Positions 1 through 9,754 are shown, counted from the first letter of the stretch. The stretch: 64,000 nt of DNA from Vibrio thalassae (GCF_900089835.1 NZ_OANU01000123.1:248001-312000); one strand, 5' to 3'. Notes: a model not told the origin generated them from the sequence alone. A program made the numbers and translations.

Positions 1-2037
1 ATTGGAGCCCCGGTGATGGTCCTCGCGGCACTCGCGATGATCGTTCTGCCGATCCCTGCATTTCTTCTCGACTTTTTCTTTACCTTCAATATTGCACTAT
101 CGATGGTGGTACTGTTGGTGTCGGTCTACACACGTCGACCATTGGATTTCGCTGCTTTTCCTACTGTTCTGCTTATTGCTACCTTACTACGTTTAGCACT
201 TAACGTTGCGTCCACGCGTGTGGTCTTGCTTTATGGTCACGAAGGCAGTGGTGCTGCGGGTAATGTGATTGAAGCGTTCGGTAATGTTGTGATAGGCGGC
301 AACTACGCGGTCGGTTTGATCGTGTTTATGATTTTAATGATCATTAACTTTATGGTCGTTACTAAGGGTGCCGGGCGCATCTCAGAAGTGAGTGCCCGCT
401 TTACGTTGGATGCATTACCCGGTAAACAGATGGCTATTGATGCTGACTTAAATGCCGGCCTTATTGATCAAGAACAAGCAAGAATCCGTCGTTCAGAAGT
501 GACCAAAGAAGCGGATTTCTATGGCTCGATGGATGGCGCGTCAAAATTCGTTAAAGGGGATGCCATTGCGGGTATTCTGATCCTGTTCTTAAACATCATT
601 GGTGGTTTGAGTATTGGTATGATGCAGAACTCGTTAGGTTTTGGTGAAGCTATCCAAATCTATACGCTGTTGACCATTGGTGATGGCTTAGTGGCACAGA
701 TTCCATCGCTACTCCTTTCTATTGCGGCTGCAATCATGGTGACCCGTCAAAATACTGACGAGGACATGGGACAACAAGTTGTTTTCCAACTGTTTGATAA
801 TCCAAGAGCGCTAACGATAACGGCAGGTATTTTAGGTGTGATGGGCATTGTGCCAGGTATGCCTCATTTTGCCTTCTTGATGTTGGCGTTGATTGCCGGT
901 CTAGGGGCTTATTGGTTACATAAAAAGCAAGCCAAAAAAGAACAGCAGAAAAACCTTCCTGCCGAGCTTAGCAGCACAGAAACGTCCTCAACACCCAAGG
1001 AGCTGTCTTGGGATGATGTACATCCTGTCGATGTTATTGGTTTGGAAGTGGGATATCGACTTATCCCGCTGGTGGACCGAGACCAAGGTGGCGAATTACT
1101 TGAACGCGTCAAAGGCGTTCGTAAGAAACTGTCTCAAGATTTTGGTTTTCTCATCCCCGCGGTTCATATTCGCGATAACCTAGAGCTGACGCCAAACTCT
1201 TATCGAATCACCTTGATGGGGGTCGCGGTTGGTGAGGCGGAAATTCGTCCAGACCAAGAGTTAGCGATTAATCCGGGCCAAGTTTATGGTTTGATTGATG
1301 GCGAGCAAACCATCGACCCAGCATTCGGCCTTGAAGCGGTCTGGATTCAAGAAGCTCAGCGTGAGCATGCTCAGGCGTTGGGCTATACCGTTGTTGATTC
1401 TTCAACCGTCTTGGCGACACATCTAAGCCAGCTGTTGACCAATAACGCGGCTCAGTTGTTGGGCCATGAAGAAGTACAAAACCTGCTTGAAATGTTAGGG
1501 CGCAGCGCACCTAAGTTGGTGGAGGACTTTGTGCCAGAACAGTTGCCGTTAGGTACTGTGGTCAAAGTGCTACAAAACTTGCTGCATGAAGCGATACCTA
1601 TCCGAGATATTCGAACGATTGTACAAACCTTGGCCGAGTATTCGGGTAAGAGTCAAGAACCTGACGTTCTTACGGCGGCAGTTCGAATAGCACTGAAACG
1701 ACTAATTGTTCAGGAAATCAATGGAATAGAGCCGGAGTTGCCGGTGATTACTCTAATTCCTGAGCTGGAACAAATATTGCACCAGACTATGCAAGCTTCC
1801 GGTGGTGAATCAACCGGAATTGAACCTGGATTAGCCGAACGATTACAAGCATCGTTAACTCAAGCGACTCAAGAGCAAGAGCTAAAAGGTGAGGCAGCTG
1901 TACTGCTGACCTCTGGAGTATTGCGTTCGACATTAGCTAAGTTTGTGAAAAATACCATTCCAAACTTACGAGTCTTGTCGTACCAAGAGATTCCAGATGA
2001 AAAACAAATTCGAATTGTGCAAGCCGTCGGTAATTAA
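1..2037 (+). CDS. flhA: Flagellar biosynthesis protein FlhA, 5' end cut by window edge
   Basis: FlhA is the large export-gate protein of the flagellar type III secretion apparatus. It forms a membrane ring whose cytoplasmic domain docks chaperone-substrate complexes. The frame is already open at base 1; the first in-window codons read IGAPVMV, and roughly the first 20 residues of the usual ~695-residue Vibrio protein are missing. Hydrophobic segments fill the first ~310 residues. The family signature lies between membrane segments (RISEVSARFTLDALPGKQ), followed by the conserved acidic stretch AIDADLNAG. The soluble C-terminal domain starts near residue 340. The gene is followed 28 bp later by flhF, the standard Vibrio order. 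Assignment is certain; only the start is unseen. Confidence 0.97.
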   Translation: MGAPVMVLAALAMIVLPIPAFLLDFFFTFNIALSMVVLLVSVYTRRPLDFAAFPTVLLIATLLRLALNVASTRVVLLYGHEGSGAAGNVIEAFGNVVIGGNYAVGLIVFMILMIINFMVVTKGAGRISEVSARFTLDALPGKQMAIDADLNAGLIDQEQARIRRSEVTKEADFYGSMDGASKFVKGDAIAGILILFLNIIGGLSIGMMQNSLGFGEAIQIYTLLTIGDGLVAQIPSLLLSIAAAIMVTRQNTDEDMGQQVVFQLFDNPRALTITAGILGVMGIVPGMPHFAFLMLALIAGLGAYWLHKKQAKKEQQKNLPAELSSTETSSTPKELSWDDVHPVDVIGLEVGYRLIPLVDRDQGGELLERVKGVRKKLSQDFGFLIPAVHIRDNLELTPNSYRITLMGVAVGEAEIRPDQELAINPGQVYGLIDGEQTIDPAFGLEAVWIQEAQREHAQALGYTVVDSSTVLATHLSQLLTNNAAQLLGHEEVQNLLEMLGRSAPKLVEDFVPEQLPLGTVVKVLQNLLHEAIPIRDIRTIVQTLAEYSGKSQEPDVLTAAVRIALKRLIVQEINGIEPELPVITLIPELEQILHQTMQASGGESTGIEPGLAERLQASLTQATQEQELKGEAAVLLTSGVLRSTLAKFVKNTIPNLRVLSYQEIPDEKQIRIVQAVGN

Positions 2038-2065
2038 CGGCTTGGATCAGAAATGGATGTAACAG

Positions 2066-3616
2066 TTGAAAATTAAACGATTTTTTGCCAGAGATATGCG
2101 TCAGGCGCTGCTCCAAGTAAAAGAAGAACTTGGTGCTGAAGCGGTGATCATGTCCAATAAAAAAGTGGCGGGTGGGGTAGAAATCGTTGCTGCCGTCGAT
2201 GGTGATAGTTCATCATCGGTACCACGTCAGATGCAAAGTAATGGATTAGCGGCACCAGCACGTTCACAAGGAGGTTATGCTAGCGGTCGGCAGACCGATG
2301 AGCGTTATAGTGATAATCGCCACCAGAATAGTGGACGCAGCCTCAAGGATGATGTTGTGAATCTCAATCAAAAAAGCTCAACCAGTGCGCCTTCTGTCTC
2401 CGATCGATTTGCGAATATGTTTAAGAATTATCGTGGCAGTGAGCGTCAAGTAAGTAAAAGTGCGTCGACACCACCAGATTCTCTGTCCGCCTTATTAGAA
2501 CGACAATCAGAGCGAGCCAAATCAGTCAGTGACGGTTATCAAAACAGTGACCGTTACCAATATGCTCAAGAGAACCGCTCTGAGCTTGACTCTCGTGATA
2601 GTCGTTCGAGTCTACGCACCTCAGGACGTACTCCATTTGCTGATAACAGTGCTGAAGTACCTCGCCGTGGTTCCAATGCTCGTGACGCTAAAATAGGTGA
2701 GGAACTTGAAGCGATGAAGGAAGATATGTCTTCGATTCGTCGTTTGCTGGAGCATCAAGTTTCCGGTCTAATGTGGCAAGAAGTAGAGCGACGTGAGCCA
2801 CTTCGAGCGATGTTAATCAAGCGCCTAGAACGAATGGGCTTATCGCCGGAACTGTCCGACCAATTGGCCTGTTACATCCCGGAAGATACGCCACCTCAAA
2901 AAGCCTGGAAGGCGCTGCTATCTTTGGTTTCAGACCAAATTGTTGTGAGTAAACAAGATATATTGCGTAAAGGTGGTATCGTGGCGCTGCTAGGTCCAAC
3001 AGGGGTTGGGAAAACCACCACTGTGGCAAAACTTGCCGCGAGAGCAGCGATGGAATACGGGTCGGATAATGTTGCTCTAGTCACCACAGATACCTATCGC
3101 ATTGGCGCGCATGAGCAATTGTCGATATACGGCAGAATTATGGGTTGTCCGGTCAGAGTCGCTAAAGATTCTGAAGAACTTGCCGATGTACTCTATCAGT
3201 TACGAAACAGACGCTTAGTGCTTATCGATACCGCGGGTATGGGGCAGCGAGATGTCCGGCTTTCCGAGCAACTAGATACTCTGATGCAGGACAGTGGAGA
3301 AGAAATTCACAGCTACTTGGTGCTGCCTGCAACGGCACAGCGTCAAGTATTACAAGAAACGTTAGACCACTTTCGACGTATCCCATTATCAGGATGCATT
3401 ATGACTAAGTTGGATGAGTCGTTAAGCTTGGGCGAATTTATTAGTGTGGTGGTACAAAATGCGCTACCAGTTACCTATATTGCCAATGGACAACGGGTGC
3501 CAGAAGACATCGTAATTGCGCAGCCCAAATATATGGTTGCGAAAGCGAACGAATTATTAGAGAAGTCGACAGAGAATGAACCCCACTTCTGGAACAGTGA
3601 TATGGAGGGGGTTTAG
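2066..3616 (+). CDS. flhF: Polar flagellum placement GTPase FlhF
   Basis: FlhF is an SRP-family GTPase that sets the position and promotes assembly of the polar flagellum. The 516-residue protein has a short basic N-terminus (MKIKRFFARDMRQAL). A long, low-complexity, Ser/Arg/Gln-rich linker spans roughly residues 65-230. A C-terminal NG GTPase domain carries the P-loop GPTGVGKT at 310-317, then DTAGMGQRD and TKLDES motifs. The start is a TTG, supported by the conserved N-terminal sequence; only a weak GGAT precedes it. The linker is the fast-evolving part of this family. The gene abuts flhG with no gap, and the two proteins act as an antagonistic pair controlling flagellar number and place. 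Confidence 0.95.
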   Translation: MKIKRFFARDMRQALLQVKEELGAEAVIMSNKKVAGGVEIVAAVDGDSSSSVPRQMQSNGLAAPARSQGGYASGRQTDERYSDNRHQNSGRSLKDDVVNLNQKSSTSAPSVSDRFANMFKNYRGSERQVSKSASTPPDSLSALLERQSERAKSVSDGYQNSDRYQYAQENRSELDSRDSRSSLRTSGRTPFADNSAEVPRRGSNARDAKIGEELEAMKEDMSSIRRLLEHQVSGLMWQEVERREPLRAMLIKRLERMGLSPELSDQLACYIPEDTPPQKAWKALLSLVSDQIVVSKQDILRKGGIVALLGPTGVGKTTTVAKLAARAAMEYGSDNVALVTTDTYRIGAHEQLSIYGRIMGCPVRVAKDSEELADVLYQLRNRRLVLIDTAGMGQRDVRLSEQLDTLMQDSGEEIHSYLVLPATAQRQVLQETLDHFRRIPLSGCIMTKLDESLSLGEFISVVVQNALPVTYIANGQRVPEDIVIAQPKYMVAKANELLEKSTENEPHFWNSDMEGV

Positions 3617-4516
3617 GTGCAAGCGAATATGACAAATAACATGATACATGACCAAGCGAGTGGCTTAAGACGTTTGACTCAGCCCACGTTGACGAAAGTG
3701 ATTTCAGTCACTGGTGGTAAAGGTGGTGTTGGTAAATCCAATGTAACGCTTGGGCTCGCAATTTGTATGGCTCGTCAAGGCAAAAAAGTAATGGTACTTG
3801 ATGCCGATCTTGGGTTGGCAAATGTTGACGTGATGCTTGGCATTCGACCAAAGAAAAACCTTGGGCATGTCCTTGCTGGCGAATGTGACTTAAAAGATGC
3901 CATCGTTGAAGGGCCGCACGGTATAAGAATCATCCCTGCGACTTCAGGTACGCAAAGCATGACTGAGCTCAGTCATGCTCAGCATATGGGGTTGATTCGA
4001 GCTTTTGGTAGCTTAGAAGAAGAAATGGACGTCTTGTTAGTGGATACCGCCGCAGGTATCTCTGACATGGTCGTGAGTTTTTCTAGAGCTGCGCAGGACG
4101 TGGTCGTGGTGGTTTGCGATGAGCCTACATCTATTACGGATGCGTACGCTCTGATCAAACTATTAAGCCGAGAACATCAGGTTCAGCGCTTCAAAGTAGT
4201 TGCGAATATGGTTCGTAGTTATCGTGAAGGGCGAGAATTGTTTACAAAATTGACATTAGTCACAGAACGATTCCTCAATGTGAGTCTTGAGTTAGTCGCA
4301 TGCATTCCGTTAGATGATAAAGTGCGTCAAGCAGTGAAAAGACAAAAGATCGTTGTTGATGCATTTCCACGCTCACCGGCTGCTCTAGCATTAAGTTCTT
4401 TGGCGAACAAAGCGTTAACTTGGCCGATTCCAAAAGTGCCGAGTGGGCATCTAGAGTTTTTTGTTGAAAGATTACTAAATAGAACAGAAGCCCTAGAGGA
4501 ACCGTTTAGTGAATAA
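3617..4516 (+). CDS. flhG: Flagellar number regulator FlhG (MinD-like ATPase)
   Basis: FlhG (FleN) is a MinD/ParA-type ATPase that limits flagellar number, working against FlhF and on the flagellar master regulator. The deviant Walker A KGGVGKS occupies residues 35-41, preceded by VISVTGG. The Walker B-like segment VLLVDTAAGISD and the C-terminal membrane-targeting stretch (LEFFVERLLNR) are visible. I chose the GTG at 3617, directly after the flhF stop, because GGAGG at 3604-3608 sits 8 nt upstream. An in-frame ATG at 3629 gives the N-terminus more often annotated (MTNNMIHDQ) but has no well-placed ribosome site. The 3' end overlaps fliA by 8 bp, indicating translational coupling. Confidence 0.94.
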   Translation: MQANMTNNMIHDQASGLRRLTQPTLTKVISVTGGKGGVGKSNVTLGLAICMARQGKKVMVLDADLGLANVDVMLGIRPKKNLGHVLAGECDLKDAIVEGPHGIRIIPATSGTQSMTELSHAQHMGLIRAFGSLEEEMDVLLVDTAAGISDMVVSFSRAAQDVVVVVCDEPTSITDAYALIKLLSREHQVQRFKVVANMVRSYREGRELFTKLTLVTERFLNVSLELVACIPLDDKVRQAVKRQKIVVDAFPRSPAALALSSLANKALTWPIPKVPSGHLEFFVERLLNRTEALEEPFSE

Positions 4517-5240
4517 AGCTTTGACCTATGACCAACATGCCAATTTGAGTGGTCAGCAAGCTTTCTTAGAGAAGTATTCCGTATTAGTGAAGCGAATTGC
4601 TCACCACCTAGTCGGTAGGCTTCCACCGAACGTGTTGGTTGAAGACTTGATTCAGGCTGGGATGATTGGCCTGATTGAAGCACAGAAAAATTATGATGGC
4701 AGCAAGGGTGCGAGTTTTGAAACCTATGCAGGAATTCGTATTCGAGGTGCCATGCTTGATGATATTCGTCGCGGTGACTGGGTACCTCGCTCGGTACATA
4801 AACATAGTCGTGATATTTCTCAAGCGATTTCCGTTTTAGAGGTCGAGTTAAATCGAGACCCAACAGATACGGAAGTGGCTGATTACTTGGGACTGAGTCT
4901 GGCTCAATACCATAAAGCGCTGACCGATATTAATTGTTCAAAGCTGGTTGGGATTGAAGACTTGGGCGTTTCGGAAGACTCTGTCTCTGTTTCAGACGAA
5001 GAAGAGAATACTCCGTTTCAAGGAGTCGCAGACGATGCGTTTCGCGAAGCGTTAATAGAATCAATTAAATCGCTCCCAGAGCGTGAAGCATTAACGTTAT
5101 CCTTGTATTATGACGAAGAGTTAAATTTGAAGGAGATTGGTGAAGTATTAGGCGTCAGCGAATCGCGCGTTAGTCAAATACTGAGCCAATCGATGCAGCG
5201 TCTTCGCACCAAGCTTAGTGCTTGGACAGATAACAATTAA
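4509..5240 (+). CDS. fliA: Flagellar sigma factor FliA (sigma-28)
   Basis: FliA directs RNA polymerase to late flagellar and chemotaxis promoters. The 243-residue protein has the sigma-70 region 2 (LVKRIAHHLVGRLPP, followed by DLIQAGMIGLIEA) and region 3. Region 4 is a helix-turn-helix near the C-terminus (LNLKEIGEVLGVSESRVSQI). It starts at a GTG that overlaps the end of flhG by 8 bp, so it is probably coupled to flhG translation. Its activity in this family is held by the anti-sigma factor FlgM, which is not in this window. Length and gene order are standard for Vibrio polar flagellar clusters. Confidence 0.96.
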   Translation: MNKALTYDQHANLSGQQAFLEKYSVLVKRIAHHLVGRLPPNVLVEDLIQAGMIGLIEAQKNYDGSKGASFETYAGIRIRGAMLDDIRRGDWVPRSVHKHSRDISQAISVLEVELNRDPTDTEVADYLGLSLAQYHKALTDINCSKLVGIEDLGVSEDSVSVSDEEENTPFQGVADDAFREALIESIKSLPEREALTLSLYYDEELNLKEIGEVLGVSESRVSQILSQSMQRLRTKLSAWTDNN

Positions 5241-5273
5241 TAAACACTGATCTTGCTTTCAGTGGAGGCAATT

Positions 5274-5654
5274 TTGAATAAAAACATGAAAATCCTTATT
5301 GTTGACGATTTTTCAACAATGCGTCGTATTGTCAAAAACCTTCTACGCGACTTGGGCTTTAGCAATACGCTAGAAGCTGATGACGGTTTAACGGCATTAC
5401 CAATGCTCAAGAAGGGCGATTTTGACTTTGTTGTAACCGACTGGAATATGCCGGGAATGCAAGGTATCGACCTGCTAAGACATATTCGTGCCGATGACGA
5501 ATTGAAACATCTACCTGTTTTGATGATCACTGCAGAAGCAAAACGCGAACAGATTATCGAAGCCGCGCAAGCAGGGGTAAATGGTTACATTGTGAAGCCA
5601 TTCACTGCAGCCACACTAAAAGAAAAACTAGACAAAATTTTCGAGCGTTTATAA
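5274..5654 (+). CDS. cheY: Chemotaxis response regulator CheY
   Basis: CheY is the single-domain receiver that carries the phosphoryl signal from CheA to the flagellar switch. With the start used here the protein is 126 residues: the acidic pair is D11-D12, the phosphoacceptor is Asp56 in VTDWNMPG, the Thr switch lies in MITAEA and the conserved Lys in YIVKPF. I chose TTG at 5274 because GGAGG at 5264-5268 is 5 nt upstream. The longer frame from 5253 puts that ribosome site inside the gene, and the ATG at 5286 is 17 nt away. The gene is the first of the che block and is 33 bp after fliA. Confidence 0.95.
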   Translation: MNKNMKILIVDDFSTMRRIVKNLLRDLGFSNTLEADDGLTALPMLKKGDFDFVVTDWNMPGMQGIDLLRHIRADDELKHLPVLMITAEAKREQIIEAAQAGVNGYIVKPFTAATLKEKLDKIFERL

Positions 5655-5685
5655 CGCGCTCATCATAGCAAATGGCCACATCAGA

Positions 5686-6402
5686 ATGATTTCATTAGAA
5701 CAAGCTAAGCAGCTTGTTGATTTGTTGGAAAACGACAAACAGCAGGAAGCCAATGAGCTGGTCATGATGATTCAAGGTGGTAGTGAGAGTCGAGTGCTTC
5801 AGGAAGTCGGAGCACTAACTCGAGATCTGCACGATGCTCTAATGGAATTCAGCATTGATACGCGTCTCAATGAGATTGCCAATGATGAAATTCCCGAAGC
5901 TCGCGACCGCTTAGAATACGTCATCAATAAAACGGAAGTTTCTGCCAATACTACAATGGATGCGGTAGAACGATGCTTGCCTATGGCAGACAACCTCCAC
6001 GACTGTTTATTGCAAGTTCGTCCACAATGGAACGAATTAATGCATGGCAGGCTTGAGCTAAAGCAATTTAAAGAACTGTGTCATCGTATTGATGATCTAC
6101 TGAGTCAGGTGGAAGGCGACAGTACCGAACTGCGCACTGAGCTCACCAACATTCTAATGGCGCAGGATTTTCAAGACCTTACTGGACAGATCATTCGTCG
6201 CGTTATCACTTTAGTCAGTGAAGTTGAAACGAGACTAGTGGAAATCTTGAAAGTGTTCAGTGACGAACAACAACCAATAACAACAAAACCAAAGCAGGCA
6301 CCAGTTGGCGTCGAGGGACCGATTATTAACCCTCATGAGAGAGATGATGCAGTTGCGTCGCAAGACGAAGTCGATGATTTACTCTCGAGTCTTGGGTTTT
6401 AG
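5686..6402 (+). CDS. cheZ: CheY-P phosphatase CheZ
   Basis: CheZ speeds dephosphorylation of CheY-P and so ends the chemotaxis signal. The 238-residue protein is almost all helical. The central segment MAQDFQDLTGQIIRRV holds the catalytic Gln in the expected DFQDLTGQ context. The C-terminal peptide QDEVDDLLSSLGF is the tethered CheY-binding helix known in this family, joined by a flexible Pro/Lys-rich linker. The start is ATG, 31 bp after cheY, with no strong Shine-Dalgarno. The same D-E-(V/F)-x-x-L-L pattern recurs three times in the CheA linker just downstream (see findings). Confidence 0.94.
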   Translation: MISLEQAKQLVDLLENDKQQEANELVMMIQGGSESRVLQEVGALTRDLHDALMEFSIDTRLNEIANDEIPEARDRLEYVINKTEVSANTTMDAVERCLPMADNLHDCLLQVRPQWNELMHGRLELKQFKELCHRIDDLLSQVEGDSTELRTELTNILMAQDFQDLTGQIIRRVITLVSEVETRLVEILKVFSDEQQPITTKPKQAPVGVEGPIINPHERDDAVASQDEVDDLLSSLGF

Positions 6403-6411
6403 GGGTGGACA

Positions 6412-8619
6412 ATGAGCTACGAATTAGATGAAGAGATTCTACAGGACTTTTTAGTAGAGGCGGGTGAGATACTTGAGTTGCTCTCCGAGCAGCTGGTCGA
6501 ACTAGAAAATAACCCTGAAGATAAAGACCTTTTGAATGCAATATTTAGAGGTTTCCACACTGTGAAAGGTGGAGCGGGATTTCTGGCATTAACTGAACTT
6601 GTTGACACCTGTCATGGTGCCGAAAACGTCTTTGATATTCTTCGAAACGGTCAGCGCTCAGTGAGCTCCGGTTTGATGGATACCATGTTAAAAGCTTTGG
6701 ATACCGTGAATCAACAGTTCCAATCCGTTCAAAATATGACGGCGATTGAACCAGCAGATCCTGCATTACTTGAAGAGCTTCATCGCCTAAGCAAGCCCTC
6801 ATCAGAAGACGAAACGATCGTGTCTGCTGGCGATGTTTTAGAACCGTCGACCTCGACCACCTCAGAACCGGAGCTTAGCGTTGTTGAATCAACGACGGTG
6901 GCACAAGGCGATTCTATTGATGATATCACCCAAGATGAGTTTGAACGTTTATTGGATGAACTTCATGGTAAGGGCAGCGGCCCAAGTAAAGTGGTTCCTA
7001 CACCGGTTGTTTCTGCGGTAGAAAGCACGCCTGTTGCGCCAGCAGAACTGAACTCATCGGATATTACCGATGATGAGTTTGAAAAACTATTAGACGAACT
7101 GCATGGGGTAGGCAAAGGACCGTCAGCCTCTGATGCGTCAAGTTCTATCTCGCCTGTCATTACCCCGAAACCCGTTGTGAAAGAGTCATCGTCAAGTTCA
7201 GACAACGGCGACTTAATGACGGATGAAGAGTTTGAAAAACTGCTTGATGAGCTGCATGGTGTGGGTAAAAGTCCTTCACCAGATGAGTTAGCGGTAGCAA
7301 CAAAACCAGCATCGCAAAATGTGGTCTCTGCAACAATTGAACCAAAAGTTATTGAGGTAGCGACATCGCCCGCACCTGCACCAGAAAAGTCGTTACCTGC
7401 GGAAAGTAAGAGTACCGCAGTTCAGACTAAGAAACCTCAAGCTGAAGCGACAGTACGTGTTGATACTTCGACATTAGATACCATCATGAATATGGTGGGA
7501 GAGCTGGTGTTGGTTCGTAACCGTTTGGTGAGTTTAGGCCTGAACAGTAACGATGAAGAGATGTCGAAAGCGGTATCTAATCTTGATGTAGTCACGGCTG
7601 ATCTGCAAGGCGCGGTCATGAAAACCCGCATGCAGCCAATCAAAAAAGTCTTTGGTCGTTTCCCTCGGGTGGTGAGAGATCTTGCTCGAAGCCTCAACAA
7701 AGACATTCTGTTGGAGATGCAGGGCGAAGAGACGGACCTAGATAAAAATTTGGTTGAGGCATTAGCCGATCCATTGATTCACTTAGTTCGTAATTCCGTA
7801 GACCACGGAGTAGAGATGCCAGATGCTCGTCAACAAGCGGGCAAGTCCCCTACGGGTAAAATTACGCTGTCCGCCTCACAAGAGGGCGATCATATCGAGT
7901 TAGCGATCATTGATGATGGTGGCGGTATGGATCCCGAAAAGCTACGTGCGATCGCCGTGAAGCGTGGCATGATGGATGAGGACGCTGCGTCTCGCCTGAC
8001 GGATAAAGAGTGCTTCAATCTCATATTTATGCCTGGTTTCTCCAGCAAAGAAAAGATCTCAGATATATCAGGGCGTGGAGTGGGTATGGATGTGGTGAAG
8101 ACCGCAATCAACACTCTAAACGGTTCTATTGATATCGATTCAGAGCTTGGCAAAGGGACAAAAATCACCATTAAAGTCCCGCTTACACTCGCTATCCTTC
8201 CGACCTTAATGGTAGGCGTGGGAGGAAACCCGTTCGCGCTGCCATTGGCAAGTGTGAATGAAATATTCCACTTAGATTTGAGCCGGACTAATGTGGTGGA
8301 TGGTCAGTTGACGATTATCGTTCGTGATAAGTCTATCCCACTGTTCTATTTGCAAAATTGGCTTGCACCGCACGCAGGTCGAGCAGAGCAACGTACCGGA
8401 CATGGTCATGTTGTTATTGTCCAGATTGGCAGTCAGCGTGTTGGCTTCGTAGTTGATACACTGATAGGTCAAGAAGAAGTGGTGATCAAACCTCTAGATC
8501 GTCTGCTACAAGGGACTCCGGGTATGGCTGGTGCAACGATTACCAGTGATGGTCATATCGCATTGATATTAGACGTGCCCGACTTACTTAAGCAGTACGC
8601 AGCAGCATCGCGTATCTAA
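6412..8619 (+). CDS. cheA: Chemotaxis histidine kinase CheA
   Basis: CheA autophosphorylates in receptor arrays and passes phosphate to CheY and CheB. The 735-residue protein has an Hpt domain (phospho-His49 in FRGFHTVKGG). A long Ser/Thr/Pro-rich linker (~130-345) follows. Then come the P3 dimerisation helices, a HATPase domain with N-box HLVRNSVDHG (457-466) and G-boxes (DDGGGMD, GRGVGMD), and a C-terminal CheW-like P5 domain. I do not recognise a folded P2 (CheY/CheB-docking) domain. Instead the linker has three near-identical acidic repeats at about 170-186, 216-232 and 267-283 (core DEFEKLLDELHG). In vibrios a CheA linker region binds ParP. The gene lies 9 bp after cheZ. Confidence 0.96.
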   Translation: MSYELDEEILQDFLVEAGEILELLSEQLVELENNPEDKDLLNAIFRGFHTVKGGAGFLALTELVDTCHGAENVFDILRNGQRSVSSGLMDTMLKALDTVNQQFQSVQNMTAIEPADPALLEELHRLSKPSSEDETIVSAGDVLEPSTSTTSEPELSVVESTTVAQGDSIDDITQDEFERLLDELHGKGSGPSKVVPTPVVSAVESTPVAPAELNSSDITDDEFEKLLDELHGVGKGPSASDASSSISPVITPKPVVKESSSSSDNGDLMTDEEFEKLLDELHGVGKSPSPDELAVATKPASQNVVSATIEPKVIEVATSPAPAPEKSLPAESKSTAVQTKKPQAEATVRVDTSTLDTIMNMVGELVLVRNRLVSLGLNSNDEEMSKAVSNLDVVTADLQGAVMKTRMQPIKKVFGRFPRVVRDLARSLNKDILLEMQGEETDLDKNLVEALADPLIHLVRNSVDHGVEMPDARQQAGKSPTGKITLSASQEGDHIELAIIDDGGGMDPEKLRAIAVKRGMMDEDAASRLTDKECFNLIFMPGFSSKEKISDISGRGVGMDVVKTAINTLNGSIDIDSELGKGTKITIKVPLTLAILPTLMVGVGGNPFALPLASVNEIFHLDLSRTNVVDGQLTIIVRDKSIPLFYLQNWLAPHAGRAEQRTGHGHVVIVQIGSQRVGFVVDTLIGQEEVVIKPLDRLLQGTPGMAGATITSDGHIALILDVPDLLKQYAAASRI

Positions 8620-8630
8620 TAGGAAAGTCT

Positions 8631-9752
8631 ATGTCACTTAAAGTACTCGTCGTTGACGACTCCAGTTTTTTCCGTAGGCGTGTAAGCGATATTATTAATG
8701 CCGCTCCTCGCTTAGAGGTGATTGATGTTGCAGTAAATGGCAAGGAGGCAGTGGAAAAGGCACTGTCGCTGAAACCAGATGTGATCACCATGGACATCGA
8801 AATGCCGGTGATGGACGGCATCTCTGCCGTTCGTGAAATCATGGCGTCTCAACCCACACCAATCTTAATGTTTTCATCTTTGACCCAGGAAGGTGCTAAA
8901 GCCACATTAGATGCGTTGGAAGCGGGAGCCTTGGATTTCTTACCCAAGAAATTTGAAGATATCGCTCGCAACAAAGATGAAGCGGTTAATTTACTGCAAC
9001 AGCGTGTACAGCAAATTGCCAGTCGCCGAGCTTTGTTGAGAAGAGCGGCGGTGCGCCCAGTATCAAAACCTCAAAGTGTGTCGACCTCAAGGGCTGCGCT
9101 ACCACGCGTTGAACCCACCACAAATGTGGCTAGACCAACAGCCGCGCCGAGTCCACGTTTTCGATCAACCGGTAAGTCTTATCAGCTTACCGCCATCGGC
9201 ACGTCGACCGGTGGGCCTGTCGCACTTCAGAAAATTTTAACCAAGCTGCCTGCTAATTATCCACATCCGATTTTGCTGATTCAGCATATGCCAGCGACAT
9301 TCACGGCGGCTTTTGCAGCACGCTTGAACTCTCTTTGCCAAATTACCGTCAAAGAGGCAGAAAATGGCGATACGTTGCAACCGGGCGTGGCGTATTTGGC
9401 ACCTGGTGGTATGCAGATGATGCTTGAAGGGCGTCCTGGGAATGCAAAAATCCGAATTATTGATGGCGGTGAGCGGATGAACTATAAGCCATGTGTTGAT
9501 GTAACGTTTGGTTCTGCCGCCAAAACCTATCAAGACAAAGTGCTTTCCATGATTCTAACTGGCATGGGAGCGGATGGTCGTGAAGGCGCTCGGATGCTTA
9601 AGGCGGCTGGTTCGACGGTGTGGGCTCAAGATGAAGCGTCTTGTGTGGTATATGGCATGCCTCAAGCCGTGGCAAAAGCAGGAATTTCTACGGAAGATCT
9701 GCCATTGGAGCGGATTGCAGAACGCATTTTAGTAGAGCTTAAGAGGCACTAA
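8631..9752 (+). CDS. cheB: Chemotaxis methylesterase CheB
   Basis: CheB is the receptor-glutamate methylesterase/deamidase that resets receptor sensitivity. The 373-residue protein has an N-terminal receiver (VDDSS, phosphoacceptor Asp in TMDIEMPVMDG). A variable Arg/Pro/Thr-rich linker spans ~130-180. The esterase domain carries the nucleophilic Ser in GTSTGGP, the His in LIQHMP and the Asp in GMGADGREG. It starts at ATG with AGGAAAG upstream, 11 bp after cheA, and ends 2 bp before parC. No cheR is present here, which is normal because vibrios keep cheR elsewhere. Confidence 0.96.
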   Translation: MSLKVLVVDDSSFFRRRVSDIINAAPRLEVIDVAVNGKEAVEKALSLKPDVITMDIEMPVMDGISAVREIMASQPTPILMFSSLTQEGAKATLDALEAGALDFLPKKFEDIARNKDEAVNLLQQRVQQIASRRALLRRAAVRPVSKPQSVSTSRAALPRVEPTTNVARPTAAPSPRFRSTGKSYQLTAIGTSTGGPVALQKILTKLPANYPHPILLIQHMPATFTAAFAARLNSLCQITVKEAENGDTLQPGVAYLAPGGMQMMLEGRPGNAKIRIIDGGERMNYKPCVDVTFGSAAKTYQDKVLSMILTGMGADGREGARMLKAAGSTVWAQDEASCVVYGMPQAVAKAGISTEDLPLERIAERILVELKRH

Positions 9753-9754
9753 CG

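Noticed and set aside
4327..4863. 178-codon minus-strand frame across the flhG-fliA junction
   Set aside because: Antisense to two well-supported coupled genes, no start signal, no recognisable sequence.
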